64,000 nt of DNA, from assembly GCF_002850745.1 (NCBI RefSeq), contig NZ_KZ559466.1, forward strand, positions 801,329 through 865,328, in the 5' to 3' direction. A model generated the notes under the pieces. The model ran no database searches. It saw only the letters and a list, made by a program, of their open reading frames with translations, and was not told the origin of the DNA. Positions within the stretch are counted from its first letter, which is position 1. Each line of letters opens with the position of its first letter. A program made the translations under genes and the position numbers. This DNA comes from Nonomuraea indica. GTDB taxonomy: Bacteria; Actinomycetota; Actinomycetes; Streptosporangiales; Streptosporangiaceae. Positions 7,019 to 16,377 of this stretch are shown here, piece after piece.

Positions 7019-8347
7019 TCAGGAGACCGGGGCACCCGGCGGCGCGGCGCCCGGAGCCGGGCCGTCCGTGACATCCGCGGACGGAGCGCTCGGCGCCGGG
7101 CTGCCGGATGCCTGCGCGGAACCTCCCGCGGGCCCTTCCGCGGGCCCTTCCACGGGCTCTTCCACGGGGGCGTCCGCGGGCCCTTCCGCGGGGGCGTCCG
7201 TCGGGCGAGGGGCGTCCGGCGCGTCCGACAGCGGCGTGCTGGGCCGGGCGGAGGCCGGCGCCTCCGACGGCGGGGCTGTTGCCTGCGCGTCCGACGGCGG
7301 GGCGGTGGGTGGCGGCGTCGGGGACTCGGTCGGCGCCGGCATGCAGTCGCTGCGCGCGGTCCCGGCGGGAGCCTCGGGCAGCTCGTCCACGACCGACACC
7401 TTCAGCTGGGCCGTGTGGGCCACGACGGCGCCCACCGGCGCCTTGGCGGTCCTGCCGTCCGCGACCGTCGCCCGTTCGCCCAGCATCATGCGCGTCTCAG
7501 GATCGAAGATGATCTCCTCGTGGAGCCCTGTCTGCGCCCACGTCCGCCCGAGAGCAACACCGCGCCGCCCGGCGGAGTCCGCGACTCCCGGCGTCTCGAC
7601 CACCCCGTCGATCGACTTGATCGCCTCGTACAGGGCGGCACGCTGCGCCTTGGGCAGGTAACCCTCGCGCAGGATCTCGACGGCGTCCTGGAAGGCCCTC
7701 ACGTCGGCGTCCCCCTTCGGGGACGGCCCCGGGTCCCCCTGGTAGAGGTGGCCGCGCATCGCGGCGGGCTCGGTGGGCAACGTGCTCAGGTAGGCGAAGT
7801 CGTCCCTATACGGCCCCTTGGGCTGCGAGCAGGAGTTCAGCAGGGTCCAGCTGGACCCCCGCCAGTTCGCGGCGTCCTGCGGCAGGTCCTTCTCGCCCGG
7901 ATAGGGCTTCGGCTCGCGGCCCTCGATCAGCAGGAGGCCGTCGGCGCTCCCGTCCACCGACTGCCAGATCTTGCGGTGCGTCCGGTAGAGGTGACGGGTC
8001 TCGCCGCCCTCGCGGATCGCGTGCGACCCGTACATGGTGTCCGACTCCACCAGGATGAACTGGCCCGGCTTGGGGTCCAGTTCGGGGAAGGAGACGCCGG
8101 CCTGCGACACGGACGTGGCCGCGTCGGGGCCCTGCCTGTCGCCCGTCAGGGCCACGGCCACGCCCCCGACCAGCGTGACCGTGATCCCGAACGCGGCCGC
8201 GGCCTGCCAGCCCAGGCGCGGCCGGCGCAGGCCTCCGTGCCCGCGCGCCTCCCGCAGCAGCCGGTCGCGGGCCCGCGCGCGGGCATCCTGCGAGTACGGC
8301 GGAGCGGCGGGCCGGCCGTCCGCGAAGGCGCGGATCTCGTCATCCAT
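7019..8347 (-). CDS. CU044_5270-family membrane protein, sigma-factor partner
   Basis: 442 residues. Residues 1-45 are charged and cytoplasmic, one membrane span lies at about 47-68 (WQAAAAFGITVTLVGGVAVAL), and an extracytoplasmic domain (about 85-310) resembles the CU044_5270 family usually encoded beside ECF sigma factors. The last 110 residues are a Pro/Ala/Ser/Glu-rich tail with repeats such as PVEEPVEGPAEGPAGG. Its start overlaps the sigma gene end by 8 nt, so the two are co-translated. A role as sigma regulator or envelope sensor is inferred from this pairing. No zinc-binding anti-sigma motif (HxxxCxxC) is seen. Confidence 0.75.
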   Translation of the reverse strand: MDDEIRAFADGRPAAPPYSQDARARARDRLLREARGHGGLRRPRLGWQAAAAFGITVTLVGGVAVALTGDRQGPDAATSVSQAGVSFPELDPKPGQFILVESDTMYGSHAIREGGETRHLYRTHRKIWQSVDGSADGLLLIEGREPKPYPGEKDLPQDAANWRGSSWTLLNSCSQPKGPYRDDFAYLSTLPTEPAAMRGHLYQGDPGPSPKGDADVRAFQDAVEILREGYLPKAQRAALYEAIKSIDGVVETPGVADSAGRRGVALGRTWAQTGLHEEIIFDPETRMMLGERATVADGRTAKAPVGAVVAHTAQLKVSVVDELPEAPAGTARSDCMPAPTESPTPPPTAPPSDAQATAPPSEAPASARPSTPLSDAPDAPRPTDAPAEGPADAPVEEPVEGPAEGPAGGSAQASGSPAPSAPSADVTDGPAPGAAPPGAPVS

Positions 8348-8951
8348 GCTGGGACTCCTCTGCGAAGGGGTTGGCGCCGCCGAGGGCTCTGCGCAGCTTC
8401 ACGCGGAGCCGGTGCAGCCGGGACCGGACCGTACCGACGGGCACGCGCAGCGCTACGGCCGCCTCCTCGTAGGTGAGGTCGGCCCAGGCGACGAGCAGCA
8501 GCAGGTCGCGTTCGGCCGCGCTCAGCCGGGTCAGCGCCCTGGCCAGCCTCGGCTGCAGTTGCTCGGCCGTGACCCGGTCGGCGCTGCGCTCGTCGAACGT
8601 GCCGGGCCGTTCGGCGCTCACCCTGGACAGCGCGTGGTTGCGCCGCCGTTCGGCCCGGCGGTGCTGGGCGACGACCTTGGTGGCGATGCCGTACAGCCAG
8701 GGCCGGGCATCCGGCCAGGTGCGGTCGTAGCGCGCCCGGCCCCGGAAGGCCGCCAGGAACACCTCCCCCGTCACGTCGTCGGCCAGCTCGGGCCCGAGGC
8801 GCCGGGCGGCGTACCGGTGGATCTCCTCGGCGTGCCGGTCGAACAGCGACGCGAAGCTCTCCGGGTCGCTCAGCGAACGCTCGATCAGCTCCGAGTCGTC
8901 CAGCTTGTCGGGTAATGCCCGAACACTCACCACGTGCCGGTCCTCTCTCAT
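8340..8951 (-). CDS. ECF-type RNA polymerase sigma factor
   Basis: 203 residues. Region 2 (about 28-95) includes FDRHAEEIHRYAARRLG and the ARPWLYGIATKVVAQHRR segment. Region 4 (about 130-185) includes LSAAERDLLLLVAWADLTYEEAA and VPVGTVRSRLHRLRVKLRRAL. No N-terminal region 1 and no extra C-terminal SnoaL-like domain. Start taken as ATG 8951; GTG 8933, with GAGAGGA seven bases upstream, is a good alternative. It forms an overlapping pair with the CU044_5270 gene. Confidence 0.88.
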   Translation of the reverse strand: MREDRHVVSVRALPDKLDDSELIERSLSDPESFASLFDRHAEEIHRYAARRLGPELADDVTGEVFLAAFRGRARYDRTWPDARPWLYGIATKVVAQHRRAERRRNHALSRVSAERPGTFDERSADRVTAEQLQPRLARALTRLSAAERDLLLLVAWADLTYEEAAVALRVPVGTVRSRLHRLRVKLRRALGGANPFAEESQHG

Positions 8952-9047
8952 GCGGTCACCCTGTTGTTGGCCGCACGGGCAGGACCGGTTCCGCCTATTT
9001 CGCCGGGCGTCCCCGCGCGATCGGCTCGGTGACCGGCCGGGGGCGCG

Positions 9048-10595
9048 TCAGGTCAGCCGGACCGTGTCGATCTCCTGGAACTCCCCGTTCTTCGACTCGT
9101 ACCAGGTGGCGCCGTCGGGGAAGGTGAGCGTCGCCACGGCGTTCTGGAACCACGGCCCGTGCGTCACCCGCCAGCGGAACGGCGGCCTGGGCAGGCGGGC
9201 CACCCGGGCGAGCAGTCCGCCGACGAGGGGGGCCACGCCGAACTGGGTGAGGACGTTGGCCCAGCGCAGCAGCGGACTGAGCGGGTTGCGGATGGGCGAG
9301 CAGACCACCTGCCAGATCTGGCGGCCACGCGCCTTGGCCACATAGGAGTAGTGGACGTCGCCCGACAGCAGCACCACCGGCTTGCCGAGCCCGGCGAGCA
9401 GCCGGGCCAGGTCGTCGAACGAGCGGCGGAAGGCCGCCCAGTGCTCCAGGTCGACGGCCTGCCTGAACGCCTCCGACAGCCGCTGCACGAGCCTGCCCCA
9501 GGCGCCGTCGCACAGGGCCTCGTTCCAGTTCTGGACGTAGTGGACGCCTTCGGGCAGCATGAACGGGATCGACGAGCCGATGACGAGCCGTTCGGCCGGC
9601 CTGGAGACCTCCTCGACCAGCCACTCCCACTCCCCCGCGTCCAGCATCCGCCGGTCGCCGGGGGTCAGCTGCCGGGCGCAGCGGGTGTCGACCACGATGA
9701 GGCGGGTGTGGCCGAGGTCGCGGGAGTAGCTCCACCGGTTGGAGCTCGGGTCGGCGTCGGCCTTCTCGGCGAAGCCGTCGAGCGCGTCGGCGCCGCCGCC
9801 CTCCATCAGCGTGCGCAGCAGCGCGTCGTCGGCGCGCTCGGCCGGCGACAGGTTGCCCAGGTGCTGGTAGACCCAGTACGCGCCGAGCCCGGAGATCACC
9901 CGGCGACGCCACCAGCTCGTCGCGGCCATCTGCTCGCGCCAGCTGTGGGAGGTGTTCCAGTCGTCGCGCAGGTCGTGGTCGTCGAAGATCATCGCCGTGG
10001 GCACGGTGGACAGCAGCCACCTGATCTCGGGGTCGGTCCACGCCCGGCGGTAGAGCTCGGCGTACTCCTCGTAGTCGGCGATCTCGTCCTGCGGCTCGGT
10101 GTCGCGGCGCCCGCGGATGAACTCCAGCATCTCGGGGGACGGGCTGTCGGCGTACACCTGGTCGCCGAGCAGGAGCAGCAGGTCTGGCCACTCCTCGTCC
10201 GGGGCCGTCATGAGGTGGGCGCCGTAGGTGCGCAGGACGTCCTCGCCGTGGGTCAGCACGTGGGCCGTGTCATGGGGCACGCTGGTCCGGCAGGAGCCGA
10301 ACGTCATCGTCCGGGGACCGTCGGCGGGCAGCAACCGGATGCGGCTCGGCGGGCGTCCCTCCAGCGGCCACACCTGCTCGCCGTCCAGCTCCACGGCGTA
10401 GCCCGCGACGTCCTGCGTGAGGCCGGTCAGGTCCACCATGGCGTAGTGGTGGCCGTGCACGGTGAACGTGCGCGACTCGTACCTGCGCCCGTCGGCCACC
10501 ACGGCCACGACGCCCGGCTCGCCGGTCTCCACCCAGACGGAGGCGCTCGACGTGTCCACATAACGCAGCATCGGCCCGATCACCAGTGCGGACAT
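9048..10595 (-). CDS. PhoD-like metallophosphatase
   Basis: 515 residues, alkaline phosphatase D-like calcineurin superfamily. Metal-binding blocks appear in order: FGSCRT (about 101), LLLLGDQVYAD (about 142), MIFDDHDLRDDWN (about 207), and LLSGDVHYSY (about 406). An N-terminal beta domain (about 1-90) precedes them. No signal peptide or Tat motif, unlike classical secreted PhoD, so it is probably cytoplasmic; related proteins hydrolyse phosphodiesters. ATG 10595 is chosen: AGGAGG lies 5 nt upstream, whereas GTG 10601 overlaps that site. No operon partner. Confidence 0.85.
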   Translation of the reverse strand: MSALVIGPMLRYVDTSSASVWVETGEPGVVAVVADGRRYESRTFTVHGHHYAMVDLTGLTQDVAGYAVELDGEQVWPLEGRPPSRIRLLPADGPRTMTFGSCRTSVPHDTAHVLTHGEDVLRTYGAHLMTAPDEEWPDLLLLLGDQVYADSPSPEMLEFIRGRRDTEPQDEIADYEEYAELYRRAWTDPEIRWLLSTVPTAMIFDDHDLRDDWNTSHSWREQMAATSWWRRRVISGLGAYWVYQHLGNLSPAERADDALLRTLMEGGGADALDGFAEKADADPSSNRWSYSRDLGHTRLIVVDTRCARQLTPGDRRMLDAGEWEWLVEEVSRPAERLVIGSSIPFMLPEGVHYVQNWNEALCDGAWGRLVQRLSEAFRQAVDLEHWAAFRRSFDDLARLLAGLGKPVVLLSGDVHYSYVAKARGRQIWQVVCSPIRNPLSPLLRWANVLTQFGVAPLVGGLLARVARLPRPPFRWRVTHGPWFQNAVATLTFPDGATWYESKNGEFQEIDTVRLT

Positions 10596-10829
10596 CCGCA
10601 CCTCCTGATTCGACAGTTCGGCACACTCCGGACCTCAAGACTGCCAGAGTGGCACGTAGCCAAACGCATCGGTCACCGGGTTGGATGCGGTGGCAGCAGA
10701 TCCTTTTCACGAAATCTATCGGCGCCATAAAACGCCTCGTAATAGGATCATCGCGACAAGACGCCCAAAGGGGTAGGCAATGGCGCCTATCTCGTTTGCC
10801 GGGCGTCCAGCACAGGAGGAACTCCTTCC

Positions 10830-12107
<1,278 letters not shown>

Positions 12108-12113
12108 CCGGCC

Positions 12114-12161
12114 GCCGCCGGCGGGCGTACCCCCTCCGGATCGGGTACGCCCGCCGGCGGC
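12114..12161 (+). terminator. 19-bp stem terminator after gdhA
   Basis: Arms GCCGCCGGCGGGCGTACCC (12114-12132) and GGGTACGCCCGCCGGCGGC (12143-12161) are perfectly complementary with a 10-nt loop, starting 6 nt after the gdhA stop. No T-tract. This is the strongest GC hairpin in the window and a confident intrinsic-type terminator. Confidence 0.85.
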
Positions 12162-12304
12162 GCGACCACGACTCGGGAAGCGGTGCCCCGGCCCGCTCCG
12201 GCGCGTCGCCGGCAGCCGGGCGAACGCCGGGCCGGTCCCGGTCCCGCCGCGCACAAGTTGGGTAAACCACGGTGTCGCAGGTCAGGGCGGTGATCATGGG
12301 GATC

Positions 12305-12310
12305 TAGAGT
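12305..12310 (+). promoter_or_regulatory. -10 element of a leaderless protease mRNA
   Basis: TAGAGT is followed by 6 nt and then GTG 12317. The gene has no Shine-Dalgarno, consistent with a leaderless transcript. No clear -35. Confidence 0.6.
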
Positions 12311-12316
12311 GGCAGC

Positions 12317-13141
12317 GTGCTCAGGTTGGTGCTGTCCCTCACCCTGCTCTCCCCGTCCGGCCTCACCGGGGCGGCCGAGCGCTCCGTACCCGAGCAGCGG
12401 GTGCTGACGCCCGGCGGCGACCGGCTCGGATACGCGCCGGTCACCCGCCCGCACACCGACCAGCAGCGGCTGACCGGGGTGCTGATGGCCCACGATCCGG
12501 TCAGCGGCGACGTGGTGATGTGCGGCGGCACGGTGATCGGGTCGCGCAGCCGGAGCCTGGTGCTGACAGCGGCCCACTGCCTGCACGACAAGGGCAGGCC
12601 GCTGCGGCAGGTGGTGTTCCTGCCGGGGTTCGACCGGGGACGGACGCCGCTCGGGGTCTGGCCGGCCGTGCGCACCTGGGTGCCCCCGCGCTGGCGCAAC
12701 CAGCCGTACTCCACCGACCTGCTCCCGTACGACATCGGCCTGGTGGGGGTGGCCCCGCGCGGGGAGCCGCTGGAGGCCGTGACCGGTCCGGGGCTGCGAC
12801 CGCTGCGCACCGCCCGCGGCACCTCGCTGCGCGGGCTGGAGCTCCTCGGATATCCGGCCGGCAAGCGCTATCCGGGGACCCGGCTCTACCGCTGCCTCGG
12901 CGACGCGGCCGAGGCGGTCGGCCGGGGGCCAGGCCTGCTGGTCACCCGCAACTGCCACGCCCCGGCCGGCGGCAGCGGCGGGCCCGCCCTGCACGACGGG
13001 GCGGTGGCCGGGGTGGTGTCCTCGTCGAGCCCGCTGGGCGACCGGCGGGGTTTCACCGTGCTGACGCGGCTCGGCGGGCGGGTGTTCGGCCGGATGCTGG
13101 CCGAGTCGGACCGCTGGATGCGGCTCCGCTCACCCGCCTGA
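12317..13141 (+). CDS. Secreted trypsin-like serine protease
   Basis: 274 residues, chymotrypsin-fold (S1) peptidase. The triad is visible: His in VLTAAHCLHD (about 90), Asp in YDIGLVGV (about 140), Ser in APAGGSGGPAL (about 222). A short hydrophobic N-terminus (LRLVLSLTLLSPSGLTGAAE) is the likely signal peptide, with a small propeptide before the VLMAHD region. GTG start is set by the -10 at 12305-12310. The 3' end overlaps the convergent oxidoreductase by 12 bp. Substrate unknown. Confidence 0.85.
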   Translation: MLRLVLSLTLLSPSGLTGAAERSVPEQRVLTPGGDRLGYAPVTRPHTDQQRLTGVLMAHDPVSGDVVMCGGTVIGSRSRSLVLTAAHCLHDKGRPLRQVVFLPGFDRGRTPLGVWPAVRTWVPPRWRNQPYSTDLLPYDIGLVGVAPRGEPLEAVTGPGLRPLRTARGTSLRGLELLGYPAGKRYPGTRLYRCLGDAAEAVGRGPGLLVTRNCHAPAGGSGGPALHDGAVAGVVSSSSPLGDRRGFTVLTRLGGRVFGRMLAESDRWMRLRSPA

Positions 13142-14026
13142 CCCCGCCTGGGCGACGATGTCCTCACAGATCGCGTGGGTGACCAGGGCGTCGTCCGCGC
13201 TGAGCAGCCGGTCCTCGCGGACGGCGTCGAGGAACTCCAGGCAGATCTGCTCGATGCCGCGCTGCCGGGCGACCGGGACCCAGTCGGGGCGCCGGGTGAA
13301 CGTCTCCCCGCCCGCGTAGTCGATGACGTCGCCGAGGTTGACCACGCGGCGCTTGACGCCGTCGCCCATGGCCTCGCAGCTCTCCTCGCTCGCGCCGCTC
13401 ACCCGGTTCATCACGCCGATCGCGGTGAAGCCGTCGCCCGACAGCTCCAGCACGACGTGCTCCAGCAGCCCGTCACGGACCCGGGTGCGGAAGCGGACGC
13501 CGGCGACCTCGCCGGGGACGAGGAAGCGCAGCGTGTCGACCACGTGGATGAAGTCGTCGAACACCACCCGGCGGGGCGTCTCGGCGTGGTCGGCGCGGTT
13601 CTTCTCCATGATCATCAGGTGGCGGGGCATCGCCGCCAGGCCCACGTAGCCGGGGGCGTAACGGCGGTTGAACCCCACCATGAGCGACCTGCGCTCGGCG
13701 TGGGCGAGCCGGACGAGGTGCTCGCAGTCGGCCAGGTTGTCGGCGATCGGCTTGTCGACGTAGACGTGCACGCCCGCCCTGAGCAGCGGCTCGACCAGGT
13801 CGCGGTGGGCGGGGGTGGCGGCGTGCACGAACGCCGCGTCGACCCCGGCCTTGACGACCTCCTCCACCGAGGTGGACCGGCCGGCCACCCGGTGGGCGTC
13901 GGCGAGCCGGTCCAGCCTCGCCCGATCGCGGGTGCACAGGTGCAGTTCGAGCCCCGGCTGGGCGGCGAGCACGGGAAGGTAGGCCTTCTCTGCGATGTCG
14001 CCCAGGCCGATCACGGCGATCCTCAT
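13130..14026 (-). CDS. Gfo/Idh/MocA-family oxidoreductase
   Basis: 298-residue NAD(P)-dependent oxidoreductase. The N-terminal Rossmann motif is RIAVIGLGDIAEKAYLPVLA. The family EKP-like motif appears as VYVDKPIADN, with catalytic Lys near residue 93. The C-terminal sheet domain follows. ATG 14026 overlaps the upstream stop as ATGA, so it is coupled to the epimerase gene. Substrates in this family are usually sugars or inositols; none can be assigned here. Confidence 0.82.
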   Translation of the reverse strand: MRIAVIGLGDIAEKAYLPVLAAQPGLELHLCTRDRARLDRLADAHRVAGRSTSVEEVVKAGVDAAFVHAATPAHRDLVEPLLRAGVHVYVDKPIADNLADCEHLVRLAHAERRSLMVGFNRRYAPGYVGLAAMPRHLMIMEKNRADHAETPRRVVFDDFIHVVDTLRFLVPGEVAGVRFRTRVRDGLLEHVVLELSGDGFTAIGVMNRVSGASEESCEAMGDGVKRRVVNLGDVIDYAGGETFTRRPDWVPVARQRGIEQICLEFLDAVREDRLLSADDALVTHAICEDIVAQAGSGG

Positions 14027-14934
14027 GAGGCGAGCGTAGCCTTCAGCGCCTCGTCCAGGGGCGTCGGCCGGACCCCGAACGTCTCCTGGAACGCCGAGGA
14101 GTCGAGCTCGTACGGCGCGACGAACTGGTAGCGGACGTGCCGCAGCTCTCCCACCATCGGCGAGAACAGCCCCAGCGTGCGCACCAGCGGCCACGGGAGC
14201 TGCGTCATGCGGGGCGCCGGCCTGCCGAGGATGGCGGCCATCCGCTCGCCGAGCTGCCGGAAGCTCACCGGGTCGGTGGTGGGCACGTGCCACGGCCGTC
14301 CCCAGGCGCGCTCGTCGGAGCCGGCGACGATGAGCGCGTCGGCGACGTCCGGCAGGTAGCTCCAGCTGTGCGGCATGTCGGCCGGCCACAGGAGCCTGAT
14401 CGTCCGGCCGGCGCGCAGCGGCACGAGGAAGCGGTCACCGAGGTAGGACTGGTCGCTGGCGCCGGGGCCGAAGTAGTCGGAGGGGCGCACCTCCGTCACC
14501 CTGACCCGGCCGGCCTCGTGCGCGGCCAGGGCGTCGGCCCACAGCCTGGCGCGGACCTGGGCCTTCGGGCTGGTGGAGGCGAGCGGCAGGTCCTCGGTCA
14601 TCGGGCCGGTGACCGGCCCGTACGGGTAGAGGTTGCCCAGGATGACCAGCACGGCTCCGGTCGCCTCGGCGGTGGCCAGGAACGACTCGGCCATCGGCGG
14701 CCAGTCGGTGAGCCAGCGGTGGTACTGGGGGTTGACGCAGTTGTAGAGGACGTCGGCGCCCGCGGTGACCTCGGTCAGCCGGCGCCGGTCGGCGACGTCG
14801 GCCGCCACCCGGGTGGCCCCGGCCGGGCCGCTGCCGGACCGGGTCACGACGGTGACCTCGTGGCCCTGGGCGAGGAGCTTGGTGGCCAGGTGCGTGCCGA
14901 CCTGGCCGGAACCCACGACGACGTGCTTACCCAT
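14023..14934 (-). CDS. NAD-dependent epimerase/dehydratase family protein
   Basis: 303 residues, atypical or extended short-chain reductase. The nucleotide-binding glycine motif is HVVVGSGQVGTHLATKLL. The mid-region NLYPYGPVTGPMTED and RPSDYFGPGASDQSYLGDRF are typical of epimerase-like proteins, though a canonical YxxxK is not obvious. ATG 14934 begins the Rossmann strand and is preferred to the upstream ATG 14991. It is first gene of a two-gene unit with the Gfo/Idh oxidoreductase and divergent from a TetR regulator whose probable operators lie in the gap. Confidence 0.8.
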   Translation of the reverse strand: MGKHVVVGSGQVGTHLATKLLAQGHEVTVVTRSGSGPAGATRVAADVADRRRLTEVTAGADVLYNCVNPQYHRWLTDWPPMAESFLATAEATGAVLVILGNLYPYGPVTGPMTEDLPLASTSPKAQVRARLWADALAAHEAGRVRVTEVRPSDYFGPGASDQSYLGDRFLVPLRAGRTIRLLWPADMPHSWSYLPDVADALIVAGSDERAWGRPWHVPTTDPVSFRQLGERMAAILGRPAPRMTQLPWPLVRTLGLFSPMVGELRHVRYQFVAPYELDSSAFQETFGVRPTPLDEALKATLAS

Positions 14935-14995
14935 GATCAGACCTGCTTCCGGGAGACGCGGAGGACCGCGTGTCTGGTTACTGCCGCTCACTTAC

Positions 14996-15045
14996 GAGAG
15001 CAATGCTCTCTCATGAGAGCGGCAATCGTCAAGAGCAGTGCTCTC
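14996..15045. promoter_or_regulatory. TetR operator array
   Basis: Three overlapping or adjacent palindromes: GAGAGCAATGCTCTC (14996-15010), CTCTCATGAGAG (15006-15017) and AGAGCAGTGCTCT (15032-15044). A further half-site TGCTCT follows at 15058. The repeated half-site is GAGAGC(A). They fill the gap between the divergent epimerase and TetR genes, as expected for an autoregulating TetR. Confidence 0.75.
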
Positions 15046-15078
15046 GATTTCTGACACTGCTCTGGTAGCGTGCTGGGC

Positions 15079-15777
15079 ATGACAGCGAGCCGTACCGCGA
15101 GAGAACGAGTCAGAGCCGAGCTGACCAGGGAGATCGCCGACATCGCCCGCCGGCAGCTCGCGACGGAGGGCGCCGGCGGCCTGTCGCTGCGGGCCGTCGC
15201 GCGGGAGATGGGCATGGTCTCCTCGGCCGTCTACCGCTACTTCCCGAGCCGTGACGACCTGCTCACCACACTGATCATCGACGGCTACAACGCGCTCGGC
15301 GAGGCCGTCGAGCGCGCCGACGCCGCCTGCGCCCGCGACGACTTCCCGGGCAGGTGGGCGGCCGTCTGTCACGCGGTGCGCGACTGGGCGCTGGCGCGCC
15401 CGCACGAGTACACGTTGCTGTACGGCTCGCCGGTGCCCGGCTACCAGGCGCCGCAGGACACGGTGGCGGCCCGGATCCGCGACGTGACGGTGTTCGGCCG
15501 CCTGGTGTCCGACGCCTTCCACGCCGGCGCGCTCACCCCGCCCGAGGTGGCCCCGCCGCCCTCACCGGCCGCTGCGGCCGAGGCGGCACGACTGGCCGAC
15601 CTCATGCCCGGCGTGCCCGAGGACCTGGTGCTGCGCGGGCTCACCGCGTGGACCTGGCTGTACGGGTGGGTCAGCTTCGAGGTGTTCGGCCAGTTCGCGA
15701 ACACGATCGACGACACGCGGGCGGCCTTCGAGCACTCCATGCGCGTGCTGGGAGGCCTGCTCGGCCTGGCTCAGTGA
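15079..15777 (+). CDS. TetR-family regulator of the epimerase/oxidoreductase pair
   Basis: 232 residues. N-terminal helix-turn-helix about 20-65 with GLSLRAVAREMGMVSSAVYRYFPSRDDLL; the C-terminal ligand domain is of the TetR_C_13-like (WHG) type (LTAWTWLYGWVSFEVFGQF). ATG 15079 lies 7 nt after a -10 TAGCGT (15066-15071), hence leaderless; GTG 15070 would overlap that -10. Divergent from the epimerase gene with the operator array between them. Ends 7 bp into the convergent TetR gene. Confidence 0.87.
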   Translation: MTASRTARERVRAELTREIADIARRQLATEGAGGLSLRAVAREMGMVSSAVYRYFPSRDDLLTTLIIDGYNALGEAVERADAACARDDFPGRWAAVCHAVRDWALARPHEYTLLYGSPVPGYQAPQDTVAARIRDVTVFGRLVSDAFHAGALTPPEVAPPPSPAAAAEAARLADLMPGVPEDLVLRGLTAWTWLYGWVSFEVFGQFANTIDDTRAAFEHSMRVLGGLLGLAQ

Positions 15778-16367
15778 GCCGCGGTCCGGAACAGCGGAAC
15801 GACGACCTCGTCCACGATCTCGACCAGCAACTCGTCGGGGACGGGCGGGCCCGAGAACAGGAAGTGCTGCCTGAGCAGCGCCTGGCCGGCATCCAGGCGG
15901 CGCGGGGTCACGGCGCCCGCCTCGATCTCGCCGCGCTCGACCGCGCGGCGGGTGATCTCCTCCATCGTCCTGCGGCCCAGCCCGTGTGAACGCTGCCGGA
16001 ACGTGGCCGCCCGCGCCTCGTCGGCCAGCGCCTCGCTGAGCAGCCCGCGCAGCGCCTCACCCGCCGGACCGGCGAGCAGCCGGGCCGTCTCCCGCAGCAC
16101 GGCGAGGACGTCACCGCGCAGCGTGCCCGTGTCGGGCGCCGACGACGGGGCCGGGAGCACGTGGTAGACGGCGTCCATGACGAGCTCTGCGCGGGTGGGC
16201 CAGCGCCGGTAGAGGGACGCCTTGCCGGCCCGGGCCCGCTCCGCCACCCGTTCCATGGTGAGCCGGGCGTATCCGGCCTCGGCCAGCTCGTCGAGCGTCG
16301 CCCGGAAGATCGCGGCGTTGAGCGCGTCGCCCCGGCGACGTGGCAGCTTGCGGTGGTCGGTGACCAT
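15771..16367 (-). CDS. TetR-family regulator, last gene of the MFS/RPH-like unit
   Basis: 198 residues. DNA-binding domain about 10-58 (GYARLTMERVAERARAGKASLYRRWPTRAEL); C-terminal TetR_C_11-like domain (DELLVEIVDEVVVPLFRTA). ATG 16367 lies 7 nt downstream of its own -10, TAGGAT (complement of 16375-16380), whose TAG is also the stop codon of the upstream gene. It may thus be read both from the operon and as a leaderless mRNA. Likely repressor of the exporter promoter, which carries a palindrome at 20256-20270. Confidence 0.85.
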   Translation of the reverse strand: MVTDHRKLPRRRGDALNAAIFRATLDELAEAGYARLTMERVAERARAGKASLYRRWPTRAELVMDAVYHVLPAPSSAPDTGTLRGDVLAVLRETARLLAGPAGEALRGLLSEALADEARAATFRQRSHGLGRRTMEEITRRAVERGEIEAGAVTPRRLDAGQALLRQHFLFSGPPVPDELLVEIVDEVVVPLFRTAAH

Positions 16368-16377
16368 GCCAGGCATC

